From JAFKKS01 sp039808325 (GTDB taxonomy: Bacteria > Pseudomonadota > Alphaproteobacteria > Rhizobiales > Xanthobacteraceae), in assembly GCA_039808325.1 (NCBI GenBank), contig JBDHSU010000059.1:1-23271 (forward strand): 23,271 nt of DNA, in the 5' to 3' direction. The position numbers and the translations under genes were made by a program. Every line of letters starts with the position of its first letter. Positions within the stretch are counted from its first letter, which is position 1. Positions 7,352 through 16,700 of this stretch are shown in pieces. The notes beneath the pieces were generated by a model, which was given only the letters and a program-made list of their open reading frames with translations, searched no databases and was not told the origin of the DNA.

Positions 7352-10063
7352 TCAGGGTGGCGTTGGGTTCGGGGTTTGGAAGGGGGCGAGGCGCAGTCTG
7401 ACAAGGCGGTTTTTTCCGTCGGCGCCGCTTTCGGCGATCGAAAAGCCAAACTCGGCGCACATTTGCAGCATCGCAGAATTCTCGGCGAGGACTTCACCAA
7501 CGATCTCATGAATTCCCTCCGCTCGCGCGTACTCCACGAGCATCTGCATCAGCAGCCAGCCTAGGCCTTGACCTTTCAAATCGGAACGCACCAGTACGCC
7601 GAATTCGGCCGTGTCGCTGTACGTCAGGACATGCAGCCGCCCGACGCCAAGCATTTCCCCGGTCGCTTCGTGGATGATAACGAACGCCATGGCACGCGCG
7701 TAATCGATCTGCGTGAAGCGGCTAATGAACGCATGCGTGAAGCTCTTCACCGGCGCAAAGAATCTCAGACGTAAATCGTCTGGCGTCATTTTCTCCAGAA
7801 ACGGCGTGTAAAGCGGCTCGTCTTCCGGCCGTACGGGACGCACGAGCAGCGGCGTCCCATCACGCGCCCGCGTGCGGCGCTCCCATTCCTTAGGGTACGG
7901 TCTGATCGAAAAACGGGGATGGCCGCGCCAGCCGGTTGGCGCGGGGGCGACGGCAATCCGCCCATCGAGGGCGATAACGCCCTTGTCATCCGCCAGCAGC
8001 GGATTGAGGTCCAGCTCCCTGATTTCCGGCACATCGGCGGCGAGTTGGGAGAGTTTGACGAGGACCAGTGCGACGGCGTCCGTGTCGGCCGCAGGTATGT
8101 TGCGATAGCTTTTGAGGAGTCTGGAGGCGCGTGTGCGCGATATCAAATCGCGGGCAAGGGCGAGATCGAGCGGCGGTAGAGCAAGCGCCTTGTCGTTGAT
8201 CACCTCGACGGCGGTTCCGCCACTGCCGAAGGCGATGATCGGTCCGAACGTGGCGTCGCTTGCAATGCCGGCGATGAGTTCGCGCGCGTGAGAACGGACG
8301 ATCATTGGATGGACCGTGACCCCGGAGATGCGGGCCCCGGGCTGGGCGGCGCGTGCTCGCGCCAAGATGGCCTCGGCGGCTGCGTGCACGGCACTCTCAT
8401 TGGCGAGATTGAGCTGAACGCCGCCGATGTCGGATTTGTGCACGATATCAGGCGAGAGAATCTTTAACGCCACGGGTCCTTTTGCGAGAAGCGGCTTGGC
8501 GAGCTCAACGGCCTCCGCCGCCGTCCGCGCGAGCGAAACCGACGCGATCGGAATTGCATAGCATCCCATGACGTCCGCGATTTCGAGCGGATCAAGCCAT
8601 GTTCGCCCGCTCTCGATCGCGCCGTGAACAATGGCTCGTGCCTTCTGGCTGTCGGGCACAAAATCCGACGGAAAGCTCGGCGGCGCCGCCATCAAAGCGT
8701 CCAGGCGCTCTCGATAGTGGACGAGATGCATGTAGCCGCGCACCGCTTCGCTTTCGGACCGATAAAGGGGAATGCTGGCGGCTGCGAGTTTCGTTTCGGC
8801 GTCTCCATCGTCGCCGAGCCACACCGCGAAGACCGGCTTGGCCGGGTAACGTTGATTCCGATGCTTGCGTACGGAAGACGCGACCGCGTCGGCCGCTTCC
8901 CCCGCCGACGCGAGCGCCGTCGGCACGTTGATGACGAGGAGCCCGTCGTTTGCCGGATCCGCGAGCAATGCATCGGTCGCCATCGCATAACGAGCGGCGT
9001 CGGCGTCTCCGACGATGTCGACGGGATTGGCTTTCGACCAGGTCGGCGGAAGTCGATCGTTCAGCAGTTTCACGGTCTGCTCACCGAGTGACGCGAGCTG
9101 CCCTCCGAAGTCGAGCAGACGATCGACCGCAAGAACGCCGATGCCGCCTCCATTGGTCAGGATGGCGAGACGGCCGCCGACGAAGGGGCGGATGTGACCC
9201 AGCGTCTCCGCTGCGGCGAAAAGCTCATCCAGATCGAAAACCCTGACCAATCCAACTCGGCGGAAGGCCGCGTCATAGACGGCGTCAGCGCCCGCGAGCG
9301 CTCCGGTGTGCGTGCGCGCCGCGACCGCGCTCTGCGTGTGCCGTCCGGCTTTGATCACGATGACCGGTTTCGCGCGCGCGGCCGCGCGCGCGGCGGACAT
9401 GAATTTGGGGGCGTCCTGGATGGCCTCGATGTAAAGAACGATCGAACGGGTCGCTCTGTCGGCGACGAAGTAGTCGAGAAGATCGCCGAAATCGACGTCG
9501 ATCTGGTTGCCTAGGGACACGATGCCGGAGAAGCCGACCGAGCGTCGTGCCGCCCATTCCACCATGCCTGCGGCGATGGCTCCGGACTGTGAAATCAGCG
9601 CGAGGCTGCCGGGCTCGGCCATATGCGCCGCGAAGCTCGCATCGAGCATCAAGCGCGGCACCTGAATTCCAAGGCAATTCGGCCCCAGCAGCCGCATGCC
9701 GCTCCGATACGCGATCTGTTGCGCCGCCTCGGACAGCGAGCCCTTTCCTTCACCGAGCCCCGCGGTGATGATGATGGCCGCGGCGCATCCACGGGCGCTG
9801 GCGCTCTCGATAATTCCCGGCACGGTTGCGGGTGGAGACGCGATCACCAGGAGGTCCGTTTCAGGCAGGTCGTCGACGCTCGGAACGGCGGAGGTGCCGT
9901 CAATCTCCGGGTATCGTGGATTGACAAGCCTAATCTCTCCAGCAAATCCGGCTCGCTTGAGATTGCTAAGAATCTTGCGCCCGACCGATTGTTCGCGCGG
10001 ACTTGCGCCGACCACCGCAACCGAACGCGGCGCAAACAGCTTCTCGAGGCGGTAAGTCGTCAT
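7352..10063 (-). CDS. ADP-forming acyl-CoA synthetase fused to GNAT acetyltransferase (Pat-like)
   Basis: A 903-aa multidomain protein. I place the start at the ATG at 10063 (M-T-T-Y-R-L-E-K-L-F); the frame stays open to a TTG at 10117. Residues about 8-135 are a CoA-binding Rossmann domain (SVAVVGASPRE...LGPNCLG). Residues about 150-460 are the succinyl-CoA-synthetase-like ligase domains, with LISQSGAIA and H252 in THTGALAG, the position of the phospho-histidine in NDP-forming acyl-CoA synthetases. An ATP-grasp domain follows (about 480-700, with KILSPDIVHKSDIGGV). The C-terminal GNAT domain (about 740-890) has an acetyl-CoA loop, RSDLKGQGLGWLLM. The order matches bacterial protein acetyltransferase Pat/YfiQ, which acetylates and inactivates enzymes such as acetyl-CoA synthetase. 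Retention of H252 leaves open an active synthetase. It lies 107 bp after ppiC on the same strand. Confidence 0.9.
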   Translation of the reverse strand: MTTYRLEKLFAPRSVAVVGASPREQSVGRKILSNLKRAGFAGEIRLVNPRYPEIDGTSAVPSVDDLPETDLLVIASPPATVPGIIESASARGCAAAIIITAGLGEGKGSLSEAAQQIAYRSGMRLLGPNCLGIQVPRLMLDASFAAHMAEPGSLALISQSGAIAAGMVEWAARRSVGFSGIVSLGNQIDVDFGDLLDYFVADRATRSIVLYIEAIQDAPKFMSAARAAARAKPVIVIKAGRHTQSAVAARTHTGALAGADAVYDAAFRRVGLVRVFDLDELFAAAETLGHIRPFVGGRLAILTNGGGIGVLAVDRLLDFGGQLASLGEQTVKLLNDRLPPTWSKANPVDIVGDADAARYAMATDALLADPANDGLLVINVPTALASAGEAADAVASSVRKHRNQRYPAKPVFAVWLGDDGDAETKLAAASIPLYRSESEAVRGYMHLVHYRERLDALMAAPPSFPSDFVPDSQKARAIVHGAIESGRTWLDPLEIADVMGCYAIPIASVSLARTAAEAVELAKPLLAKGPVALKILSPDIVHKSDIGGVQLNLANESAVHAAAEAILARARAAQPGARISGVTVHPMIVRSHARELIAGIASDATFGPIIAFGSGGTAVEVINDKALALPPLDLALARDLISRTRASRLLKSYRNIPAADTDAVALVLVKLSQLAADVPEIRELDLNPLLADDKGVIALDGRIAVAPAPTGWRGHPRFSIRPYPKEWERRTRARDGTPLLVRPVRPEDEPLYTPFLEKMTPDDLRLRFFAPVKSFTHAFISRFTQIDYARAMAFVIIHEATGEMLGVGRLHVLTYSDTAEFGVLVRSDLKGQGLGWLLMQMLVEYARAEGIHEIVGEVLAENSAMLQMCAEFGFSIAESGADGKNRLVRLRLAPFQTPNPTPP

Positions 10064-10170
10064 AGGATGAGCCGTGCGTTTTCGCGATTCCCTGCGATCG
10101 CGATTGAACCCAACCAAAAGGAAGAATGCCTTCGCAGCAAGGCCGTCAGGAGCCGCGCGGAGCGGCCGGT

Positions 10171-10887
10171 TTATTGGACGAGAGGTGAAACGCTTGCGGC
10201 GAGGTCAACCCCCTCGATATCGGCCTGGCCAGCGAGCATGCTTACATATTGCCGTAGCGCCTTTTCTTCAACAGCCGCGCGTAGATATGCGGCGACGCGT
10301 TCTTGCACCATCTCGAATGGAAGCGTGCGGCCGGGAATGCGCTGGTCCACGGCGACGATGTGGAAGCCGTAACGTGTCTTGACGAGCTCGCGCAGAATGC
10401 CGGTCGGCCCGAGGCGGAACAGCACCTTCTCGAATTCAGGCACCATATCGCCGCGACTGATTTGGCCGAGGTTGCCGCCCTGTTGACCGGAGGGGCAGTT
10501 GGAAAGTTCGGTGGCGAGCGCCGCGAAGCGGTCCGGCTCACGCAGCAAGATGGCAAGTGTTTTCTCCGCGCGGCCGCGTACGTCCGGGATGTTCACCCGC
10601 GGCGTCACTTGAAACAGGATGTGGCGCGCGTGAACGATATCGCCGCTCGTGAAGGCGGATGGGTTTTGCTCGTAATAGCGCCGGCATTCCGCTTCCGTGG
10701 GGTCGGGAGTCGCCACCTCCCGCGCGAGCAGGTTCTCGATCGCCGCGCCGACGCGATCGTCGTCGTGGGCAACGCCCTCGATGAGGCCGAGGCCGACCGC
10801 ACGCTGGCGCAGAAGCTCGCGTGTCGCCGCAAATTCCGGCGAGACCCCGTCGATCTCGACCGCTACGCCGTTGACGGAGATGCTCAT
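10171..10887 (-). CDS. Parvulin-type peptidyl-prolyl isomerase of the nar operon (PpiC/NifM-like)
   Basis: A 238-aa protein with a rotamase domain at about 80-185. It contains the parvulin marks V-H-A-R-H-I-L-F, a central R-F-A-A-L-A-T-E-L-S-N-C-P-S-G-Q-Q-G-G-N-L-G stretch, and T-R-Y-G-F-H-I-V. There is no signal peptide, so it should act in the cytoplasm, unlike periplasmic PpiC/SurA. Its ATG overlaps the narI stop in an ATGA (10884-10887), so it is the last gene of the nitrate reductase operon and translationally coupled. A PpiC-type gene downstream of narGHJI is also known from Pseudomonas aeruginosa. A role in folding or maturing the nitrate reductase subunits is inferred from this linkage. 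Confidence 0.88.
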   Translation of the reverse strand: MSISVNGVAVEIDGVSPEFAATRELLRQRAVGLGLIEGVAHDDDRVGAAIENLLAREVATPDPTEAECRRYYEQNPSAFTSGDIVHARHILFQVTPRVNIPDVRGRAEKTLAILLREPDRFAALATELSNCPSGQQGGNLGQISRGDMVPEFEKVLFRLGPTGILRELVKTRYGFHIVAVDQRIPGRTLPFEMVQERVAAYLRAAVEEKALRQYVSMLAGQADIEGVDLAASVSPLVQ

Positions 10888-11603
10888 GGGCGAACCGGCT
10901 CGTCGGCTCGCGTCTTCGGAGTGCGCACGATCTGATAAGGACGAAACAGATAGGCGAGCGCACCGGCGCCGCTCCAGATGTGGATCATGCGCGTGAACGG
11001 AGAGACAAGGAACAGCGTGAAGCCGAGCAGAACATGCAGCTTGTAGGTCAACGGCACATCAATCATCAGCGCCGCCACGCCGCCATCGAGCGTGACGATG
11101 CCCTTCACGTAGCTCGTCAACGTCTCGAACAGTCCACCATCCATGTGGAAGGCCGAAAGCGGCACCGTGAGCAGCCCGAGAGCAAGCTGCATCCATAGCA
11201 TCAGCGTGATGGCGATATCCCATTTGCGACTGTTGAGACGGATGCGCGGATCGGTCAGCCGGCGGTGAATCAGGATCGTCAAGCCGGTAATGGCGACGAG
11301 ACCCGCGATGCCGCCGACCACCATCGCCAGGAGTTGATGCGCGACCGGAGAAAGCGCCCAGTCGATCGCCCAATGCGGCGCGAGAAAGCCGGCGAAATGA
11401 CCGAGGATCACGACGATCACACCGTAATGGAAGAGATTCGATCCGAGCCGCAGCTCGCGCTTGCGCAGCATTTGCGAGGAATCGCTCTTCCAGGTGTAGG
11501 GCTCACGGTCGAAGCGGATCAGACTCCCGATCAGCAGAACCACGAGGCAGATGTAGGGATAGACCCCGAACAGCAGTGTGTTCACGTAAGTATTGGAGAG
11601 CAT
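10884..11603 (-). CDS. narI: Respiratory nitrate reductase gamma subunit (cytochrome b)
   Basis: A 239-aa integral membrane protein with five hydrophobic helices. It takes electrons from quinol and passes them through two b haems to NarH. The haem-ligand histidines are visible as H59 and H69 and as H190 and H208. Their spacings of 10 and 18 match H56/H66 and H187/H205 of the Escherichia coli protein. The N-terminus (L-F-G-V-Y-P-Y-I) and the R-F-D-R-E-P-Y-T-W-K-S-D-S-S-Q loop are typical of NarI. The start ATG is 3 nt after the narJ stop, and the end overlaps the ppiC start by 4 nt. The protein appears complete and functional. Confidence 0.96.
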   Translation of the reverse strand: MLSNTYVNTLLFGVYPYICLVVLLIGSLIRFDREPYTWKSDSSQMLRKRELRLGSNLFHYGVIVVILGHFAGFLAPHWAIDWALSPVAHQLLAMVVGGIAGLVAITGLTILIHRRLTDPRIRLNSRKWDIAITLMLWMQLALGLLTVPLSAFHMDGGLFETLTSYVKGIVTLDGGVAALMIDVPLTYKLHVLLGFTLFLVSPFTRMIHIWSGAGALAYLFRPYQIVRTPKTRADEPVRP

Positions 11604-11606
11604 GGC

Positions 11607-12236
11607 TTATCTCCCTTGCATCTTGGCGGGCGCCACTGGGACTGTGTCGGCAAAGGCAGGGCGCTCGACCCAATCCCGGTCGAGCGTCTCCGCGCTCTCG
11701 CGTGCCGGGGGCACTTTGGCGACGTCGACCGGCGGCGCGCCGGCGATCACCAGGAGGGCCTGGAGCGCTGCGGCATATCGACTGCGCCGCGCGACCAACG
11801 AACGGGTGATCGCGGTAAGAATGTCCGCGCAGTCGGCAAGCATGTCGCGCGCCTCGGCGAGCTCGCGGCGGCTCAGATATTCGAGCACCGCCGGCAGGAA
11901 GTCGGGCAGTTCGCGCGCGGATAGTTCGAAGCCCGCCGCCTCGTAGATGCGTTTGAGCTCGACCATTGCCGCGCCGCGATCGCGGCTGTCGCCGTGCAGG
12001 TGCTCGAACAGGTTCAGCGAGAGCGCGCGGCCGCGGTCGAAAAGATCGACATAGTGTTCCTCGGCGGCAAACAGGTCGAGATCGCCGATCTCGGCGATCA
12101 GCGCGAGCAGACCCTCACGCTCGCGCGGCGCAACGAGCGGAGAGGCGCGCACGACGTCTGCGATTTCGGTCAGCGCCTCCCGCATTTCCTCGGTCGGATA
12201 GGAGAGGAGAGCGCTTAGTGCTTTGAACAACAGCAT
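11607..12236 (-). CDS. narJ: Nitrate reductase assembly chaperone NarJ
   Basis: A 209-aa soluble chaperone of the TorD/NarJ family. NarJ binds the N-terminus of apo-NarG and is needed for molybdenum-cofactor and Fe-S insertion before membrane attachment. The start at the ATG at 12236 gives MLLFKALSALLSYP, the usual NarJ opening; the frame is open far upstream through narH but that part is not coding in this frame. Typical NarJ features follow: L-A-L-I-A-E-I-G-D-L-D-L, the E-E-H-Y-V-D-L-F-D-R-G segment, S-L-N-L-F-E-H-L-H-G-D-S-R-D-R-G and E-L-P-D-F-L-P-A-V-L-E-Y-L. It sits 10 nt after narH and 3 nt before narI. Confidence 0.95.
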   Translation of the reverse strand: MLLFKALSALLSYPTEEMREALTEIADVVRASPLVAPREREGLLALIAEIGDLDLFAAEEHYVDLFDRGRALSLNLFEHLHGDSRDRGAAMVELKRIYEAAGFELSARELPDFLPAVLEYLSRRELAEARDMLADCADILTAITRSLVARRSRYAAALQALLVIAGAPPVDVAKVPPARESAETLDRDWVERPAFADTVPVAPAKMQGR

Positions 12237-12246
12237 GGCGCTAATC

Positions 12247-13779
12247 TCATGTGTCCACAGGCCGCACCGGTGTGAGTTTGCGGCGCCCCATCTTGCCGCC
12301 GAACAACGTCGAGTGCGGTGGCCCGAAATCGCAGCCATTGCCGAACGTGAAGCCGCAGGAGGTTTTGAGTCCATAGGCGTCTTCGGCGTGTTCGCGGTGG
12401 CTCGTCGGGATGACGAAGCGATCCTCATAGTTGGCGATAGCGAGGTAACGGTGCATCTCCTCGACCTGGGCCGCCGTGAGTCCGGCCTGCGCCAGGACCG
12501 CCGTGCCGTCACCCTCGCCAAGCTGTCGCTGGCGGAAATAGATGCGCATGGCCAGCATCCGCTCCAGCGCCGAGACGATCGGCGCCTCCGCGCCGGCGGT
12601 GAGCAGGTTGGCGAGATAGCGTACCGGGATGCGCAGCGAACGTACGTCCGGAATCTCGCCGACCGTCTCGATCGCGCCGGCGTTTGCGTGTGACTGGATC
12701 GGCGAGAGCGGCGGCACGTACCAAACCATCGGCAGCGTGCGATATTCGGGATGCAGCGGGAAGGCGATCTTCCACTCGACCGCCATCTTGTACGCCGGCG
12801 ATCGCTTCGCCGCCTCGATCCAGTTGTCGGCGATGCCATCGGCACGGGCCTGCTCGATGACGGCAGGATCGTTCGGATCGAGGAACAGCCTGAGCTGTTC
12901 CTCGTAAAGGGCCTGCTCGTCCTCGACGGAAGCCGCCTTCTCGATGCCGTCGGCGTCATAGAGCAGCACGCCGAGGTAGCGGATGCGGCCGACGCAGGTT
13001 TCCGAGCATACGGTCGGCTGGCCGTCCTCGATGCGCGGATAGCAGAAGATACACTTCTCGGCTTTGCCGGAGGTCCAGTTGTAATAGATTTTCTTGTACG
13101 GGCACCCGGACACGCACATGCGCCAACCGCGGCACTTGTCCTGGTCGATGAGGACAATGCCATCTTCCTCGCGCTTGTAGATCGAGCCTGACGGACAGGA
13201 AGCGACGCAACTCGGGTTGAGGCAGTGCTCGCACAGCCGCGGCAAGTACATCATGAACGTGTTTTCGAACTGGCCGTAGATGTCCTTCTGTACGGCCTCG
13301 AAATTGTAATCCTGCGAGCGTTTGTCGAATTCGCCGCCGAGAATCTCCTCCCAGTTCGGGCCCCACTCGATCTTCTCCATCGGCCGACCGGTGACCAGCG
13401 AAAGCGGCCGGGCCACTGGCGTGGTCGGCAGTTCAGGTGCGACGTGAAGATGCTCGTAGTCGAAGGTGAAGGGTTCGTAGTAGTCGTCGATCTCCGGCAG
13501 GTTCGGATTGGCGAAGATGTTGGCGAGCACGGCGAGCTTGCCGCCCTGCTTCGGCACGATCTTGCCGTTCTTCCTACGTTTCCAGCCGCCGTTCCAGCGC
13601 TCCTGGTTCTCCCAGTCCTTGGGATAGCCGATGCCGGGCTTGGTCTCGACATTGTTGAACCAGGCGTATTCCATGCCCTGCCGCGAGGTCCACACCTGCT
13701 TGCAGGTGACGGAGCAGGTGTGGCAGCCGATGCATTTGTCGAGGTTGAGCACCATCGCAACTTGCGCACGGATCTTCAT
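12247..13779 (-). CDS. narH: Respiratory nitrate reductase beta subunit (Fe-S)
   Basis: A 510-aa electron-transfer subunit. The start at the ATG at 13779 overlaps the narG stop (ATGA) and has a GGAGG ribosome-binding site; an open frame extends 17 codons further up but lacks support. All four cluster motifs are intact: C16-C19-C22-C26, C183-C186-C191-C195, C216-W219-C222-C226 and C243-C246-C258-C262. The Trp at 219 replaces a cysteine as in other NarH proteins, marking the 3Fe-4S cluster. The positions are shifted by at most one residue from the Escherichia coli protein. NarH carries electrons from NarI to NarG on the cytoplasmic face of the membrane. It is complete. Confidence 0.97.
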   Translation of the reverse strand: MKIRAQVAMVLNLDKCIGCHTCSVTCKQVWTSRQGMEYAWFNNVETKPGIGYPKDWENQERWNGGWKRRKNGKIVPKQGGKLAVLANIFANPNLPEIDDYYEPFTFDYEHLHVAPELPTTPVARPLSLVTGRPMEKIEWGPNWEEILGGEFDKRSQDYNFEAVQKDIYGQFENTFMMYLPRLCEHCLNPSCVASCPSGSIYKREEDGIVLIDQDKCRGWRMCVSGCPYKKIYYNWTSGKAEKCIFCYPRIEDGQPTVCSETCVGRIRYLGVLLYDADGIEKAASVEDEQALYEEQLRLFLDPNDPAVIEQARADGIADNWIEAAKRSPAYKMAVEWKIAFPLHPEYRTLPMVWYVPPLSPIQSHANAGAIETVGEIPDVRSLRIPVRYLANLLTAGAEAPIVSALERMLAMRIYFRQRQLGEGDGTAVLAQAGLTAAQVEEMHRYLAIANYEDRFVIPTSHREHAEDAYGLKTSCGFTFGNGCDFGPPHSTLFGGKMGRRKLTPVRPVDT

Positions 13780-16700
13780 GATGCGGCCTCCTCGGCGATC
13801 GGGTCGACGGGATTGGAGCGGTCGAGCCACTCAACCTTGATGAGTTTGCGCACAACCACGAACTCGTCACGGTTGGACCCGACAGTGCCGTAATAGTTGA
13901 AGCCGTAGGAAAGTTGCGCGTAGCCGCCGACCATATGCGTTGGCTTGAGCACCGTGCGCGTCACCGAATTGTGGATGCCGCCGCGCTGTCCGGTGATCTG
14001 TGAGCCGGGCACGTTCACGATCTTCTCCTGCGCGTGGTACATCATGCACATGCCTTCCTGCACGCGCTGGCTAACCACGGCGCGCGCGGCGATTGCGCCG
14101 TTGAGGTTGAAGAGCTCAATCCAGTCGTTGTCGACGATGCCGGCCTTCCTCGCGTCTGTCTCGGACAGCCACACGATCGGCCCGCCGCGCGACAGCGTCA
14201 GCATGATGAGATTGTCGGTATAGGTTGAATGGATGCCCCACTTCTGGTGCGGCGTGATGAAGTTGAGCACGATCTCCTTCTCGCCATTCGCCTTCTTCCC
14301 GAGCATGGCGGCCGCCGTGCGGGTATCGATCGGCGGCCGGTAGACGGCGAAGCTCTCGCCGAAATCGCGGAACCAGCGATGGTCCTGATAAAATTGCTGG
14401 CGGCCGCTGATCGTGCGCCACGGGATCATCTCGTTCACATTCGTATATCCGGCCGTGTACGAGACATGCTCGCTCTCGATGCCGGACCATGTCGGCGAGG
14501 AGATGATCTTTCGTGGCTGCGCCTGGATATCGCGGAAGCGGATTTTTTCGTCCTCGCGGGTTTCGGCGAGATGGATGTGATTGCGTCCGGTCACCTTGCC
14601 AAGCGCTTTCCACGCCTTGACCGCCACCTCGCCATTGGTTTCCGGCGCGAGGTAAAGAATGACCTCGGCCGCGTCGATGTCGGTTTCGATGCACGGCCGC
14701 CCATGCGTCGGGCCGCCGTCATTGACGCGGTAGTTCAATTTGCCGAGGCCCGCGACTTCGCTCTCCGTGTTCCAGGCGATTCCCTTGCCGCCGTTGCCAA
14801 GCTTGTCGGCGAGCGGTCCGAGGGCCGTGAAACGGCGATAGGTGTTTGGATAGTCGCGCTCGACGACAGTGATCTGCGGGGCGGTAACGCCAGGCACGAG
14901 GTCGCATTCGCCGCGCTTCCAATCCTTCACATCGAATGGCTGCGCGATCTCTGCCGGCGTGTCGTGCTGGATCGGCGTGAGCACCACGTCGCGCTCCACG
15001 CCGAGATGGCCCTCGGCCAGTTCGGAAAAACGCTTGGCGATGGTCTTGTAGGTTTCCCAGTCGCTTTTCGACTCCCACACCGGGTCCACCGCCGCCGACA
15101 GCGGATGGATGAAGGGATGCATGTCGGATGTGTTGAGGTCGTTCTTTTCGTACCAAGTCGCGGTCGGCAGCACGATGTCGGAATAAAGACAACTCGTCGA
15201 CATGCGGAAGTCGAGCGTGGTGACGAGGTCGAGCTTGCCTTCCGGCGCCTTGTCGCGCCAAGCGACATCCCGCGGCTTCTCGCGGCCTTCCTCGCCGAGG
15301 TCCTTGCCCTGCAGACCGTGTCGCGTGCCAAGGAAATGGCGCAGGAAATATTCGTGCCCCTTGCCGGAAGAGCCGAATAGATTCGAGCGCCAGATGAACA
15401 GGTTGCGCGGGAAATTGACCGGATTGTCGGGGTCCTCGCAGGCCATGGAAAGGCTGCCGGATTTCAGGCCGGCGACGACGTGCTCCTTGATGCCGCTGCC
15501 CGCTTTCTCCGCCTCGGCGGCGAGCGTCAGCGGGTTGACGTTGAGTTGCGGCGCCGAAGGCAGCCAGCCCATGCGCTCGGCCCTGACGTTCAGGTCGATC
15601 ATGCTGCCACGGTAGGGAGCCGGGTCGGCAAGCGGCGACAGGAGTTCCGAGACGTCGAGCTTCTCGTAACGCCACTGGTCGGAATGCGCGTAGAAGAAGG
15701 ACGTGCCGTTCATCTGACGCGGCGGCCGTACCCAATCGAGCGCGAAGGTGAGCATGGTCCAGCCGGTCTGTGGCCTGAGCTTCTCCTGCCCGACGTAATG
15801 CGCCCAGCCGCCCCCGGAGACGCCGACCGTGCCGCACATCATCAACATGTTGATGATCGAGCGGTAGCCCATGTCCTGGTGATACCAGTGGTTCATGCCG
15901 GCGCCGATGATGACCATTGAGCGGCCCTCGGTCTTCTCGGCATTTGTCGCGAAGCCGCGTGCGACCTCTATCGCATGGGACGCCGAGACGCCGGTGATCC
16001 TCTCCTGCCAGGCGGGTGTATAAGGTACATTGTCGTCGAAGCTCTCGGCGCAATCCCCGCCAAGGCCACGGTCGAGTCCGTAATTGGCGCAGAGGAGATC
16101 GAACACGGTTACCACGTAGCTCTCGCCGTCGGCAAGCTTGATGCGGCGCACCGGCACGTTGCGGAGGAGTACGTCGCCGCCCTGATCGTTGCTCGCGAAA
16201 TGCGGATGCGGCGTGCCGCCGAAATAGGGGAAGGCAACGGGCAACACATCGTCGCGCCGGTCGATCAGGCTGAGGCTGAGCTTGACGTCGTCCCCGGTCT
16301 CGCCGTCCTTTTCCTCGAGATTCCAGCGGCCCGTCGGCTCGCCGTCGGCGGGCCAACGATAGCCGATCGAGCCTTGCGGTACGACGAGCGCGCCGGTCTC
16401 CTCCGCCACCGCGATTGTTTTCCACGCCGCGCGCTGCGACACCGGCGCGTCCGGCAGGTCGCTCTGACGCAAATAGCGGTCCGGCACGAAACGCTCGCCG
16501 TCCCGGCGCAGGCGCACCAGCAGCGGCATGTCGGTGAGACGCCGGCAATAGTCCTGGAAATAGGGCGTCTGCCGGTCAAGGAAGAATTCCTTCAGGATCA
16601 CATGGCCCATCGCCATCGCAAGAGCGGCGTCGGTGCCTTGCTTGGGATGCAGCCACAGGTCCGACAATTTGGCGACCTCGGCATAGTCGGGCGTCACTGC

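Noticed and set aside
10104..10117. TTGAACCCAACCAA as a possible FixK box before the acyl-CoA synthetase gene
   Set aside because: One core position fails (CCAA where T/GCAA is needed), and the implied start would leave a leader of only about 6 nt with no -10 element.
10141..10168. GGCCG...CGGCC inverted repeat downstream of ppiC as a terminator
   Set aside because: The stem is only 5 bp with a long loop and no T-tract follows, so intrinsic termination is not supported.
12237..13163. Upstream extension of the narJ reading frame (open from 13163 on the minus strand)
   Set aside because: The extension is Arg/Ser-rich, lies inside narH in another frame, and narJ has a clear start at 12236.
14229..15380. 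Long plus-strand open frame of 383 codons
   Set aside because: It is antisense to narG, which is complete with all cofactor ligands. Long antisense frames are common in high-GC DNA.
14719..16548. Minus-strand 609-codon open frame
   Set aside because: It overlaps narG in another frame, is extremely Arg-rich and has no recognisable domain.
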